From Blastococcus sp. TF02A-30 (GTDB lineage: Bacteria > Actinomycetota > Actinomycetes > Mycobacteriales > Geodermatophilaceae), in the NCBI RefSeq assembly GCF_003319185.1, contig NZ_QOHJ01000001.1:1-64000 (forward strand): a DNA stretch of 64,000 nucleotides. The letters are read 5' to 3'. Below, one piece after another: positions 1 to 7,616 of the stretch. The first letter of the stretch is position 1; the number at the start of each line of letters is the position of its first letter. A program made the position numbers and the translations under genes. The notes under the pieces are model-generated. The model saw only the letters and a list, made by a program, of their open reading frames with translations, ran no database searches and was not told where the DNA came from.

Positions 1-260
1 ACCGCGAGCTGACACTCGCGATATCAATCAACCAAAGGAATCCCAGCCGAACCTCGAAAGATCCGGCACGGGGTATTACTTGGCACTGACTTTCGGCACG
101 CTGTTGAGTTCTCAAAGAGCGGACGCGCAGAAAACCCACCCTCACGGGCTTCGCTCCTGGCTGGATGTCCAACACTACGCCGGTTTCCAGCGCTCCACCT
201 GACCGGGGGGCTGGTCCGGCGGCCCTTCCGGGCCGCGCGGCGCATGGAGAACATTACACG
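1..260 (-). promoter_or_regulatory. Leader region of a 16S rRNA operon (16S itself lies beyond the left edge)
   Basis: Read on the minus strand, this stretch has the layout of an actinobacterial rrn leader. A boxA-like antitermination element (GCTCTTTGAGAACTCAACAG, positions 101-120) is followed by a conserved-looking leader with a GGCTGGGATTCCTTTGG segment, and a small hairpin (CGCGAG/CTCGCG, positions 3-8 and 15-20) sits just before the window edge. The 16S gene should begin shortly to the left. No protein gene is credible here. Positions 261-386 hold only G/C runs downstream of alkB that might act as its terminator. The identification rests on recognising boxA and the leader pattern, because no rRNA sequence is present to confirm it. 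Confidence 0.75.
172..256 (-). promoter_or_regulatory. Candidate rrn promoters (two -10 elements)
   Basis: Two TANNNT-type -10 elements face the rRNA operon on the minus strand: TAATGT at 256-251 and TAGTGT at 177-172. Tandem promoters are usual for rrn operons. The -35 elements are weak or not recognisable, so the calls are tentative. Confidence 0.4.
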
Positions 261-386
261 ACGTTTCGGGGGTCCTGCAGGGGGGGTCCCCCGGGGGTCC
301 TCGTCGCGCCGTCCGAGCAGGTCAACCGGCTCCGCAGGCCCGGTATTCCGGGGCTTCTGCCCCCTGTGGTGGGGGAGCGCCCTGCC

Positions 387-1019
387 TCAGAGGACCCCGC
401 GCGGCCGGAACTGGACGCTCACGCGCGGGCCCACCGGCTTGGTGGTCTTCGGGACGCAGTGGTCCCAGGTGCGCTGGCACGAGCCACCCATGACCACGAG
501 GTCGCCGTGCCCCAGGGGGAACCGCCGCGAGGCCTCCCCGCCGCCGGCCGGGCGGAGCAGCAGCGGGCGGGGTGACCCGAAGGACACGATCGCGACCATG
601 GTGTCGTTCGAGCGCCCGCGGCCGATGCGGTCGCCGTGCCAGGCGACGCTGTCCCTGCCATCCCGGTACAGGCACATGCCCGCGGTGACGAAGGGCTCGC
701 CCAGTTCGGGCCCGTAGTAGCGGTCGAGCGCCGCCCGCGCCTCGGTGAGCAGCGGGTGCGGGAGCTGCTCTCCGCTCCCGTAGTGGCGCAGCAGCCGGGG
801 GACGGTGACCTCGCGCTCGTACATCTGCCGGCGGTCCTCCCGCCAGCCGATGTCGCCGAGCAGGACCTCGAGCACCTCGTCGGACCCGGACACCCAGCCG
901 GGCAGGTGGTCGACCCAGGCGCCGCGCGACAGCTGGTGCCGGACCACCCGGCCGGCCAGCGGCGTCAGCGTCGCCTCCTCGGCGAGGTCCCACATCGACG
1001 GCTGGTGCGCGAGCGACAT
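387..1019 (-). CDS. alkB: AlkB-like alpha-ketoglutarate-dependent DNA/RNA repair dioxygenase
   Basis: A 210-residue Fe(II)/2-oxoglutarate dioxygenase expected to remove alkyl groups from nucleobases by oxidative demethylation. The double-stranded beta-helix core carries the HxD motif (H128, D130, in AWHGDRIG), the distal histidine H187, and the GPRVSVQFR segment whose arginines (R199, R205) bind 2-oxoglutarate and substrate. Length and motifs resemble the ALKBH2/3-like bacterial proteins. The ATG start is supported by a TAGCGT -10 element exactly six bases upstream, so the mRNA is probably leaderless. A LexA-like palindrome covers the promoter. It follows the helicase gene (stop at 1072) on the same strand and may form a DNA-repair pair with it. 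Confidence 0.9.
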   Translation of the reverse strand: MSLAHQPSMWDLAEEATLTPLAGRVVRHQLSRGAWVDHLPGWVSGSDEVLEVLLGDIGWREDRRQMYEREVTVPRLLRHYGSGEQLPHPLLTEARAALDRYYGPELGEPFVTAGMCLYRDGRDSVAWHGDRIGRGRSNDTMVAIVSFGSPRPLLLRPAGGGEASRRFPLGHGDLVVMGGSCQRTWDHCVPKTTKPVGPRVSVQFRPRGVL

Positions 1020-1025
1020 GACCGC

Positions 1026-1031
1026 ACGCTA
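1026..1031 (-). promoter_or_regulatory. -10 element of alkB promoter
   Basis: TAGCGT on the minus strand, six bases before the alkB ATG, giving a leaderless transcript. The matching -35 region falls inside the palindrome at 1040-1059. Confidence 0.55.
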
Positions 1032-1039
1032 CCCGGAGC

Positions 1040-1059
1040 TTTCGCACATGTGTGCGAAA
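1040..1059. promoter_or_regulatory. 20-bp perfect palindrome, LexA/SOS-box-like operator
   Basis: TTTCGCACATGTGTGCGAAA has two perfect 9-bp arms around a central TG. The inner 16 bases match the actinobacterial LexA consensus TCGAACRNNYGTTCGA at all but two symmetric positions (A to C, T to G). It overlaps the -35 region of alkB and sits between two DNA-repair genes. An SOS role is inference; another dimeric repressor could bind it. Confidence 0.5.
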
Positions 1060-1071
1060 AGCTGTGGAGAA

Positions 1072-3306
1072 CTAGGCGGTGAGGGCCAGGGCGAAGGGCA
1101 GCACGGCGGAGGCCCCGGCCCGGCGCAGCTCCCGCCCGGCGACGGTCATCGTCCAGCGGGAGTCGGCGAGGTCGTCGACCAGCAGCACCGGCCCGGCGAC
1201 CGCCGCCAGCCGCTCGCGCAGCTCGGGACCGACCACGATCCGGTTCCAGACGCCGGCCAGGCGGAAGGCGCTGTTCCCCCCGGGCTGCCCGGTCGGCCCG
1301 CCGTGCTCGAGGGACAGCGAGCCCAGGTAGTCCAGCCGGCCCATGCGGGCCAGCCCCTCGGCGATGCCGGTGACCAGCCGCGGCCGGCGGCGGGACGGCA
1401 CCGCGACCACGGCGGCCGGGCGCTCCGCCCAGTCCCAGGCGGCCAGGACCCGCGCGCACGCGCGCAGCAGGTCGTCGTCAGGGGGTACGTCGGAGATCGA
1501 GCGCTGGACGGGGACGTCGAAGGCGGCGTCCGGGTCCTCCTCGATGCCGGGGGCCTCCAGATCGAGGGCGACCACACCACCGACGCCGTCGTCGCCGAGC
1601 AGGGAGCGCAGCCGCTGACCCCAGCCGAGGTCGGTCAACCGGGCGACCGCCCGGCCGGGCTCCAGCTGCTCCGACGCCGGGATCTTGCCCTTCACGTCGA
1701 CACCCAGCCGGTCGGCGCCGGTGGGCCACTGCGCCCGCGGGGGCAGCTCCACACCGGGCCGGTCCAGCACCGCCGACGCCTTCTCGGCCGCGGCCTCGGG
1801 GATCTCCGTGGCGTACCAGGGGCCGGCGCAGACGTCGCAGCGCCCGCACGGTGCCGCGGTCGTGTCGTCGAGCGCCGACTGGAGGAAGGCCATGCGGCAC
1901 TGGGCCTCGTCGACCGGCTTGGCGTAGGCGAGCATGGCGCGCTGCTCGGCCTCGCGCGTGCGGGTCACCCGGGAGTAGCGGTCGGCGTCGTAGACCCACG
2001 GCCGGCCGGTGGACCGCCAGCCGCCCTGCACCCGCTCGACGGCGCCGTCGACGGCCAGCACCTTGAGCAGCAGCTCCAGCCGGGAGCGGCGCACGTCGGC
2101 GACGGTCTCCAGCCGGGCCACCGACCAGGCCTTGCCGTCGGCCATCGCGCCCAGCACCGCGGCGGCGTGGTCCTCGCGCGGCATGGACGACGTCGCGAAC
2201 CACTGCCAGATCGCGATGTCCTCCGGCCCGGGGAGCAGCAGCACGTCGGCGTGCTCGACGGCGCGGCCGGCACGGCCCACCTGCTGGTAGTAGCTGACCG
2301 GCGACGACGGCGCCCCCAGGTGGACGACGAAACCGAGATCGGGCTTGTCGAAGCCCATGCCCAGCGCCGAGGTGGCCACGAGCGCCTTGACGGAGTTCGA
2401 GCGCAACGCCTCCTCGGCGTCCTTCCGGTCGGCGTCGTCGAGCCGTCCCGTGTAGGCGCGCACCTCGTGACCCGCGTCGCGCAGCAGCGCCGCCGTCTCC
2501 TCCGCCGCCGCGACGGTGAGGGTGTAGACGATGCCGCTGCCCGGCAGGTCGGTCAGGTGGGTGGCCAACCAGGCCAGCCGCGCGCGGTCGGACGGCAGCC
2601 GCAGCACCCCGAGGCGCAGGGAGTCGCGGGACAGCGGCCCGCGCACGGTGGTCACCTCGACCCCGCCGGCGCCGAGCTGCTCGGCGACGTCGTCCACCAC
2701 CCGCTCGTTGGCGGTGGCGGTGGTGGCCAGCACCGGTGTCCCGGCCGGGAGCGTGCCCAGCAGGTCGCGGATGCGGCGGTAGTCGGGGCGGAAGTCGTGC
2801 CCCCAGTCGGAGACGCAGTGCGCCTCGTCCACCACGACCAGCCCGCAGCGGGCGACCAGACCCGGCAGCTGCTCCTCGCGGAAGCGCGGGTTGGTGAGCC
2901 GCTCGGGGGAGACGAGCAGGACGTCGACGTCGTCGGCGGCCAGGCGGGCGGCGATGTCGTCCCACTCGGTCATGTTGGCGCTGGAGATCTCCACCGCCCT
3001 GATGCCGGCGCGGGCCGCGGCGGCCACCTGGTCGCGCATGAGCGCGAGGAGCGGGCTGACCAGCAGCGTGGGACCGGCACCCCGGCGGCGGAGCAGCGCC
3101 GTGGAGACGAAGTAGACCGCCGACTTGCCCCAGCCGGTGCGCTGCACGACCAGCGCCCGGGCGGACCGCTCGACCAGCGCGGCGACCGCGGCGTCCTGCC
3201 CCTCGCGGAAGACGGCGTCGGGCCGGCCGGTGAGCTCGCGCAGGACGCCGAGCGCCTCCTCGGCGAAGGAGGCGGTCAGCTCGGAGGGCGGCGCGGCGGT
3301 GCTCAT
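1072..3306 (-). CDS. RecQ-like ATP-dependent DNA helicase with C-terminal phosphoribosyltransferase-like domain
   Basis: A 744-residue superfamily 2 helicase. Motif I is QRTGWGKS (about residue 55) and motif II is VVDEAHCVSDWGHDFRP. Motif VI is the YYQQVGRAGR segment. A cysteine set (QCRMAF, then CGRCDVC) forms the RecQ-type zinc site. The C-terminal 200 residues look like a phosphoribosyltransferase fold ending in the VLLVDDLADSRWT pyrophosphate/ribose-phosphate loop, as in ComF-like proteins. Helicase-PRTase fusions occur in actinobacteria but their role is unknown. The ATG start has a TACTGT -10 element seven bases upstream, suggesting a leaderless mRNA. alkB follows 52 bp downstream, so a repair role is likely. 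Confidence 0.88.
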   Translation of the reverse strand: MSTAAPPSELTASFAEEALGVLRELTGRPDAVFREGQDAAVAALVERSARALVVQRTGWGKSAVYFVSTALLRRRGAGPTLLVSPLLALMRDQVAAAARAGIRAVEISSANMTEWDDIAARLAADDVDVLLVSPERLTNPRFREEQLPGLVARCGLVVVDEAHCVSDWGHDFRPDYRRIRDLLGTLPAGTPVLATTATANERVVDDVAEQLGAGGVEVTTVRGPLSRDSLRLGVLRLPSDRARLAWLATHLTDLPGSGIVYTLTVAAAEETAALLRDAGHEVRAYTGRLDDADRKDAEEALRSNSVKALVATSALGMGFDKPDLGFVVHLGAPSSPVSYYQQVGRAGRAVEHADVLLLPGPEDIAIWQWFATSSMPREDHAAAVLGAMADGKAWSVARLETVADVRRSRLELLLKVLAVDGAVERVQGGWRSTGRPWVYDADRYSRVTRTREAEQRAMLAYAKPVDEAQCRMAFLQSALDDTTAAPCGRCDVCAGPWYATEIPEAAAEKASAVLDRPGVELPPRAQWPTGADRLGVDVKGKIPASEQLEPGRAVARLTDLGWGQRLRSLLGDDGVGGVVALDLEAPGIEEDPDAAFDVPVQRSISDVPPDDDLLRACARVLAAWDWAERPAAVVAVPSRRRPRLVTGIAEGLARMGRLDYLGSLSLEHGGPTGQPGGNSAFRLAGVWNRIVVGPELRERLAAVAGPVLLVDDLADSRWTMTVAGRELRRAGASAVLPFALALTA

Positions 3307-3313
3307 GCCGACG

Positions 3314-3319
3314 ACAGTA
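3314..3319 (-). promoter_or_regulatory. -10 element of the helicase promoter
   Basis: TACTGT on the minus strand lies seven bases before the ATG at 3306, which fits a leaderless transcript. Confidence 0.5.
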
Positions 3320-3386
3320 GGCAGCCCGGACGACAGAACGGGTCACCGAGCGGGACCGGTGGACGACGGTGGACAATCCACAGGCG

Positions 3387-4220
3387 ATGGCACACGAGGG
3401 GCAGCTGCCGAGCGACAACCACGTCCACACCCACTGGTCGTGGGACACCCCGGACGCCTCCACCATGCGGAAGGCCTGCGAGCGGGCGATCGCGATCGGC
3501 CTCCCGGCGATCGCGTTCACCGAGCACCTGGACTTCACCGTCTGGGACCCCGACGACCGGGCGACCGACGAGGGCCTGGTCGAGCGGCACGCGTCCCGGC
3601 ACGCCGAGATCGACGTCGAGGGCTACTTCGCCGAGCTGGCCGAGGTGCGCGACCGGTTCCCCGAGCTGCGCATCCTCTCCGGCGTCGAGACCGGTGAGCC
3701 GCACCTGTTCGCCAGCAGCGTGGCCGCCTACCTGCGCGACGCCCCGGTGGACCGCGTCCTGGGCTCGCTGCACTCGCTGTCCAAGGACGGCCTCCTCTAC
3801 GGCGTCGGCCACCTGCTCTGGGAGGACGCCGACGGCACCATGCGCCGCTACCTCGCCGAGCTCGTGGACATGATCGAGAGCAGCGACGTCTTCCAGGTGC
3901 TCGCGCACGTCGACTTCCCGCGCCGCTACTGGCCCGGCGGCTCGCACCGGTTCGTGGAGAAGGACTACGAGGAGGAGTACCGGGCGGTGTTCCGCGCGCT
4001 GGCCGGCTCCGGCCGGGCGCTCGAGGTCAACACCAGCAGCCCGCTGGCCTCGGCGGACCAGGTGCGCTGGTTCTACGAGGCCGGCGGCGAGGCGGTGAGC
4101 TTCGGCTCCGACGCGCACGCGCCCACCGCCGTCGGCCAGAAGTTCGAGCTGGCGGTCGACGTCGTCGAGGCGGCGGGCTTCCGGCCGGGCCGCGACCGGT
4201 TCGACTTCTGGCGCCGCTGA
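3387..4220 (+). CDS. PHP-domain phosphatase, histidinol-phosphatase (HisJ/HisK) family
   Basis: A 277-residue PHP-superfamily metallophosphoesterase. The N-terminal metal motif is DNHVHTHWS, followed by TEHLDF, a central LGSLHSL histidine, LAHVDFPRR, and a late GSDAHAP motif. Together these supply the trinuclear metal ligands of PHP phosphatases. The best family match is histidinol-phosphate phosphatase (step 8 of histidine synthesis), but no other his genes are nearby, so another phosphoester substrate is possible. A GTG 18 bases further upstream (3369) is in frame. I prefer the ATG because the upstream codons cover an inverted repeat, GTGGA/TCCAC. It is divergent from the helicase gene. Confidence 0.8.
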   Translation: MAHEGQLPSDNHVHTHWSWDTPDASTMRKACERAIAIGLPAIAFTEHLDFTVWDPDDRATDEGLVERHASRHAEIDVEGYFAELAEVRDRFPELRILSGVETGEPHLFASSVAAYLRDAPVDRVLGSLHSLSKDGLLYGVGHLLWEDADGTMRRYLAELVDMIESSDVFQVLAHVDFPRRYWPGGSHRFVEKDYEEEYRAVFRALAGSGRALEVNTSSPLASADQVRWFYEAGGEAVSFGSDAHAPTAVGQKFELAVDVVEAAGFRPGRDRFDFWRR

Positions 4221-4227
4221 CCGGGTC

Positions 4228-5376
4228 TCAGGCCCGGAACCAGATCCAGAGGACCAGCCCCGCGGCCAGCGCCCAGAAGGCGGAGCCGATCCCGGCGATG
4301 CTGATCCCGCTCACGCCCACCAGGAAGGTGGCGACGACGGGCGTGCGGTCCCCCGGCCGTTCGAGCGCGCTGCTCAGGGACGACGCGAGCACCGGCCAGA
4401 GCGCCAGGCCCGCCGCGGCCGTGACGAACCCGTCCGGCGCGGTGGCGACCAGCGCCGCCACCGCGACGGAGACCAGCGCGATCGCGGCGTAGGCGACGCC
4501 GGCCGTGCGCGCGGCCCGGTACCGGCGGGCCGGGTCCGGATCGGCCTCCGGCCCGGCGGCGAGCGCCGCGCTGATGGCGGCGAGGTTGATCCCGTGGCCG
4601 CCGAACGGCGCGCCCAGCGCGGTGCCGGCGCCGGTGACCGCCATCGCCGGGCGCCACGGCGCCCGGTAGCCGAACGAGGCGAGCACCGCCATGCCCGGCA
4701 CGTTCTGCGAGGCCATGGTCACGAGGAACAGCGGCAGGCCGATCCCGAGCAGGGTGCCCGGGTCCAGCGCGGGCGTCGTCCACTCGAGGGCCGGGACCAG
4801 GTCGCCGGGGTCGAGGCCGCCGTCCCGCGCCGCGAGCCAGCCGACGATGCCGAGCGTGACGGCGAAGGCGGCGGGGATCGCCCACCGCGGGGCGAGCTTG
4901 GCCAGCACCGCCCAGACGAGCAGGACGGGGACCAGCAGCTCCGGCATCTCCAGGGCCGCGCGCACCGGCTGCAGGCACAGCGGGACGAGGACGCCGGCGA
5001 GCATCGCCTGCGCGATCGGGGCCGGGATCGCCGCGATGGCGTCGCCGAGGCGGGGCCAGGCGGCGGTGAGCAGCACGAGGCAGCCGACGAGGAGGAACGC
5101 GCCGACGGCGGCGGGCCAGGAGTGCGTCGACGCGCCGGCCAGCAGCGCCGCGCCGGGCGTGGACCAGGCGACGGTGATCGGCATCCGCGTCCGCTGCGCC
5201 AGGAACACCGTGGCCAGGCCCATGGTCAGCGACAGGACGAGCAGCCCGGAGGCCGCCTGGGCCGGCGAGGCCCCCACCGCCCGGAGCCCGGTGAGCACCA
5301 CGGCGAAGGAGCTCAGGAAGCCGACCAGGGCGGTGACGAGGCCCGCGACGGTCGTCGACGAGGGAGCGGCGGGCAC
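4228..5376 (-). CDS. BenE-family benzoate/H+ symporter-like membrane transporter
   Basis: A 382-residue polytopic inner-membrane protein with about 11-12 hydrophobic segments. Length and the motifs TPGAALLAG, ASQNVPGMAVL and GAPFGGHGINLAAISAA are typical of BenE aromatic-acid symporters, which share a fold with NCS2 nucleobase transporters. No benzoate catabolic genes are in the window. The GTG start is chosen because TAGCGT lies eight bases upstream with TTGGAC as a -35 at 16-bp spacing. A TTG 36 bases further upstream would overlap that promoter. It diverges from the carbamate kinase gene, and its -35 touches the shared operator at 5411-5428. It may import a heterocycle or acid used by the neighbouring regulon; this is inference. 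Confidence 0.75.
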   Translation of the reverse strand: MPAAPSSTTVAGLVTALVGFLSSFAVVLTGLRAVGASPAQAASGLLVLSLTMGLATVFLAQRTRMPITVAWSTPGAALLAGASTHSWPAAVGAFLLVGCLVLLTAAWPRLGDAIAAIPAPIAQAMLAGVLVPLCLQPVRAALEMPELLVPVLLVWAVLAKLAPRWAIPAAFAVTLGIVGWLAARDGGLDPGDLVPALEWTTPALDPGTLLGIGLPLFLVTMASQNVPGMAVLASFGYRAPWRPAMAVTGAGTALGAPFGGHGINLAAISAALAAGPEADPDPARRYRAARTAGVAYAAIALVSVAVAALVATAPDGFVTAAAGLALWPVLASSLSSALERPGDRTPVVATFLVGVSGISIAGIGSAFWALAAGLVLWIWFRA

Positions 5377-5384
5377 GACGGGGG

Positions 5385-5412
5385 ACGCTAGCCGCCCACC
5401 TTCTCGGTCCAA
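5385..5412 (-). promoter_or_regulatory. Promoter of the BenE-like gene
   Basis: On the minus strand, TTGGAC (5412-5407), a 16-bp spacer and TAGCGT (5390-5385) precede the GTG at 5376 by eight bases. The -35 overlaps the end of the operator at 5411-5428 by two bases. Confidence 0.5.
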
Positions 5413-5428
5413 CTACTTCACCGCTAAG
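5411..5428 (-). promoter_or_regulatory. Regulon operator copy 1 (CTTAGCGGTGAAGTAGTT)
   Basis: First of five copies of the 18-bp motif YTTAGCGSTGAGGTAYYT in the window. It covers the -35 (TTCACC) of the carbamate kinase promoter and touches the -35 of the divergent BenE-like gene, a position expected for a repressor. See 17618, 17720, 19393 and 50660 for the other copies. Confidence 0.7.
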
Positions 5429-5445
5429 GAATCTCCCGTTAGGGT
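5417..5445 (+). promoter_or_regulatory. Promoter of carbamate kinase gene
   Basis: TTCACC (5417-5422), a 17-bp spacer and TAGGGT (5440-5445) end six bases before the ATG at 5452, so the transcript is probably leaderless. The -35 is embedded in operator copy 1. Confidence 0.55.
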
Positions 5446-5451
5446 CGTCAC

Positions 5452-6402
5452 ATGACGTCTCGCCGCGTGGTGATAGCCCTGGGTGGCAATGCCATGACCG
5501 GAGCGGACGGCTCGGCCACGCCCGCCGCCCAGCAGGCGGCCCTCGCCCAGGCGAGCGGGCACATCGCCGACGTCGTCGCCGCCGGTGTGGACGTCGTCCT
5601 CACCCACGGCAACGGGCCGCAGGTGGGCAACCTGCTGGTCAAGAACGAGCTGGCCGCGCACGAGGTCCCGCCGGTCCCGCTCGACTGGAACGTCGCCCAG
5701 ACGCAGGCGACCATCGGCTTCACCGTCGCCGACGAGCTCGACGCCGCGCTGCGGGCCCGCGGCCTCGCCCGGCGCACCGCCGCGCTGATCACCCGCACGC
5801 TGGTCGACGCCGACGACCCGCTCTTCCGCGAGCCGTCCAAGCCGGTCGGCCGCTTCCTCCCCCGCGAGCAGGCGCAGCGCTTCATCGACCTCGGCCAGAT
5901 CTGGGAGGACCGCGGCGAGCGCGGGTGGCGCCGGGTCGTCGCCTCGCCCGAGCCGCGCTCCGTCGTCGACACCCCCGCCATCCGCGCACTGGCCGACGCC
6001 GGCTTCGTCGTCGTCTGCGCCGGCGGCGGCGGGATCCCGGTGGTGGACGACGGCGGTGAGGCGCGCCCGCTGCGCGGCGTCGAGGCGGTCATCGACAAGG
6101 ACCTGACCGCCGCCGTCCTGGCGCGGGAGTTCGGCGCGGACACCCTGGTGATCGCCACCGACGTCCCCAACGTCATGGTCGACTTCGGCACCCCGGACCA
6201 GCGCCCGCTGGGCCGGGTCACCGTCGCCGAGCTGCGCGCGCACGCCGCGGCCGGCCAGTTCGCCCGCGGCTCGATGGGCCCCAAGGTCGACGCCGCGCTC
6301 CGCTTCGTCGAGGCCGGCGGCGCCCGCGCCGTCGTCACCTCGCTCGAGCACATCGCCGACGCCGTCACCGGAGACGACGCCGGCACCGTCCTGACCGCCT
6401 GA
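5452..6402 (+). CDS. arcC: Carbamate kinase
   Basis: A 316-residue amino-acid-kinase-family enzyme: carbamoyl phosphate + ADP gives ATP + carbamate (NH3 + CO2). The N-terminal VVIALGGNAM loop, the LTHGNGPQVG motif, GGGGIPVV and AVIDKDLTA (nucleotide and carbamoyl phosphate sites) and the late RGSMGPKVDAA motif are all present at family-normal positions. It is followed after 24 bp by a ring-opening amidohydrolase with its own Shine-Dalgarno. No arginine deiminase or ornithine carbamoyltransferase gene is nearby, so arginine fermentation is not the likely role. With FdrA/DUF1116 under the same operator, it most likely recovers ATP from carbamoyl phosphate released in heterocycle breakdown, as AllK does in E. 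coli allantoin degradation. Confidence 0.92.
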   Translation: MTSRRVVIALGGNAMTGADGSATPAAQQAALAQASGHIADVVAAGVDVVLTHGNGPQVGNLLVKNELAAHEVPPVPLDWNVAQTQATIGFTVADELDAALRARGLARRTAALITRTLVDADDPLFREPSKPVGRFLPREQAQRFIDLGQIWEDRGERGWRRVVASPEPRSVVDTPAIRALADAGFVVVCAGGGGIPVVDDGGEARPLRGVEAVIDKDLTAAVLAREFGADTLVIATDVPNVMVDFGTPDQRPLGRVTVAELRAHAAAGQFARGSMGPKVDAALRFVEAGGARAVVTSLEHIADAVTGDDAGTVLTA

Positions 6403-6426
6403 TCCGCCCCTGTAGAAGGAGAGCCA

Positions 6427-7530
6427 GTGCCCGCACCGATCGAGGTCCGCAAGGTCCCGCTGCACAACGTCAGCGACGCCTCCGAGCTCGCCAAGCTCAT
6501 CGACGAGGGCGTCTTCGAGGCCGACCGCGTCATCGCCGTCATCGGCAAGACCGAGGGCAACGGCGGGGTGAACGACTACACCCGGATCATCGCCGACCGC
6601 GCCTTCCGCGAGGTGCTGCAGGAGAAGGGCACCCGCTCGGCCGAGGAGGTCAAGCAGGTCCCCATCGTGTGGTCCGGCGGCACCGACGGCGTCATCAGCC
6701 CGCACGCCACGATCTTCGCCACCCTCCCCGAGGAGTCGGTGGAGAAGACCGACGAGCCGCGGCTGACCGTCGGCTTCGCGATGAGCGACCAGATCCTGCC
6801 CGAGGACATCGGCCGGGTCGCGATGATCGAGAAGGTCGCCGCCGGGGTGAAGCAGGCGATGGCCGAGGCCGGCATCGAGGACCCCGCCGACGTGCACTAC
6901 GTGCAGACCAAGACCCCGCTGCTCACGATCGACACCATCCGCGACGCCAAGAGCCGCGGCAAGACGGTGTGGACCGAGCACACCCACGAGTCGATGGACC
7001 TGTCCAACGCCACCACCGCGCTGGGCATCGCCGTCGCGCTGGGCGAGATCGAGATGCCGACCGACGAGGACGTCATGCACGACCTCTCGCTGTTCTCCTC
7101 GGTGGCCTCCTGCTCCTCCGGCGTCGAGCTGGACCAGGCGCAGATCGTCGTCGTCGGCAACGCCCGCGGCCACGGCGGCAGCTACCGCATCGGTCACTCG
7201 GTCATGAAGGACGCGCTGGACCAGGACGGCATCTGGGAGGCCATCCGGTCCGCGGGTCTCGAGCTGCCCGAGCGGCCGCACCACACCGACCTCGGCGACC
7301 GGCTGGTCAACGTCTTCCTCAAGTGCGAGGCCGACCCCTCGGGCATGGTCCGCGACCGGCGCAACGCCATGCTCGACGACTCCGACGTGCACTGGCACCG
7401 CCAGATCAAGGCCACCGTCGGCGGCGTGACCGCCTCGGTGACCGGCGACCCGGCCGTGTTCGTGTCCGTGGCGGCGGTGCACCAGGGCCCCTCCGGCGGC
7501 GGCCCGGTCGCGGCCATCGTCAAGGCGTAG
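6427..7530 (+). CDS. Ring-opening amidohydrolase of the cyanuric acid hydrolase/barbiturase family
   Basis: A 367-residue protein of the AtzD/TrzD/barbiturase family, which hydrolyses six-membered cyclic imides such as cyanuric acid or barbiturate. The internal threefold repeat is visible: K41 in IGKTEGNG, K162 in VQTKTPLL and K299 in FLKCEADP. Serines at about 83 ([12 protein letters not shown]), 230-231 (ASCSSGVEL) and 347 ([12 protein letters not shown]) complete the likely Ser-Lys dyads. GNARGHGG is also characteristic. The GTG start has an AAGGAGA Shine-Dalgarno. Substrate cannot be fixed from sequence by eye. Neighbours (NCS2 permease, Mo-hydroxylase) favour barbiturate from pyrimidine oxidation, giving ureidomalonate. 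Cyanurate remains possible. Confidence 0.88.
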   Translation: MPAPIEVRKVPLHNVSDASELAKLIDEGVFEADRVIAVIGKTEGNGGVNDYTRIIADRAFREVLQEKGTRSAEEVKQVPIVWSGGTDGVISPHATIFATLPEESVEKTDEPRLTVGFAMSDQILPEDIGRVAMIEKVAAGVKQAMAEAGIEDPADVHYVQTKTPLLTIDTIRDAKSRGKTVWTEHTHESMDLSNATTALGIAVALGEIEMPTDEDVMHDLSLFSSVASCSSGVELDQAQIVVVGNARGHGGSYRIGHSVMKDALDQDGIWEAIRSAGLELPERPHHTDLGDRLVNVFLKCEADPSGMVRDRRNAMLDDSDVHWHRQIKATVGGVTASVTGDPAVFVSVAAVHQGPSGGGPVAAIVKA

Positions 7531-7548
7531 GACCCGCGCTCTCCCACA

Positions 7549-7601
7549 ACTTCGGGGGAGGTGCTGCTCGGACGACGTCCGCAGCGGCCCTCCCCCGAAG
7601 T
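7549..7601. terminator. Bidirectional terminator-like hairpin
   Basis: Perfect 13-bp arms ACTTCGGGGGAGG (7549-7561) and CCTCCCCCGAAGT (7589-7601) lie between the convergent amidohydrolase and SipW-like genes. There is no U tract, as is usual in actinobacteria. Confidence 0.7.
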
Positions 7602-7616
7602 CGTCCCAGGGGTCGC

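Noticed and set aside
24-254. A 76-codon minus-strand frame in the rrn leader
   Set aside because: The region has the boxA and leader features of an rRNA operon, and the frame has no ribosome site or family.
805-3873. A 1022-codon open frame on the plus strand opposite the helicase
   Set aside because: It is the antisense of clear helicase coding sequence, with Arg/Gly/Ala-rich composition and no domain; long antisense frames are common at this GC content.
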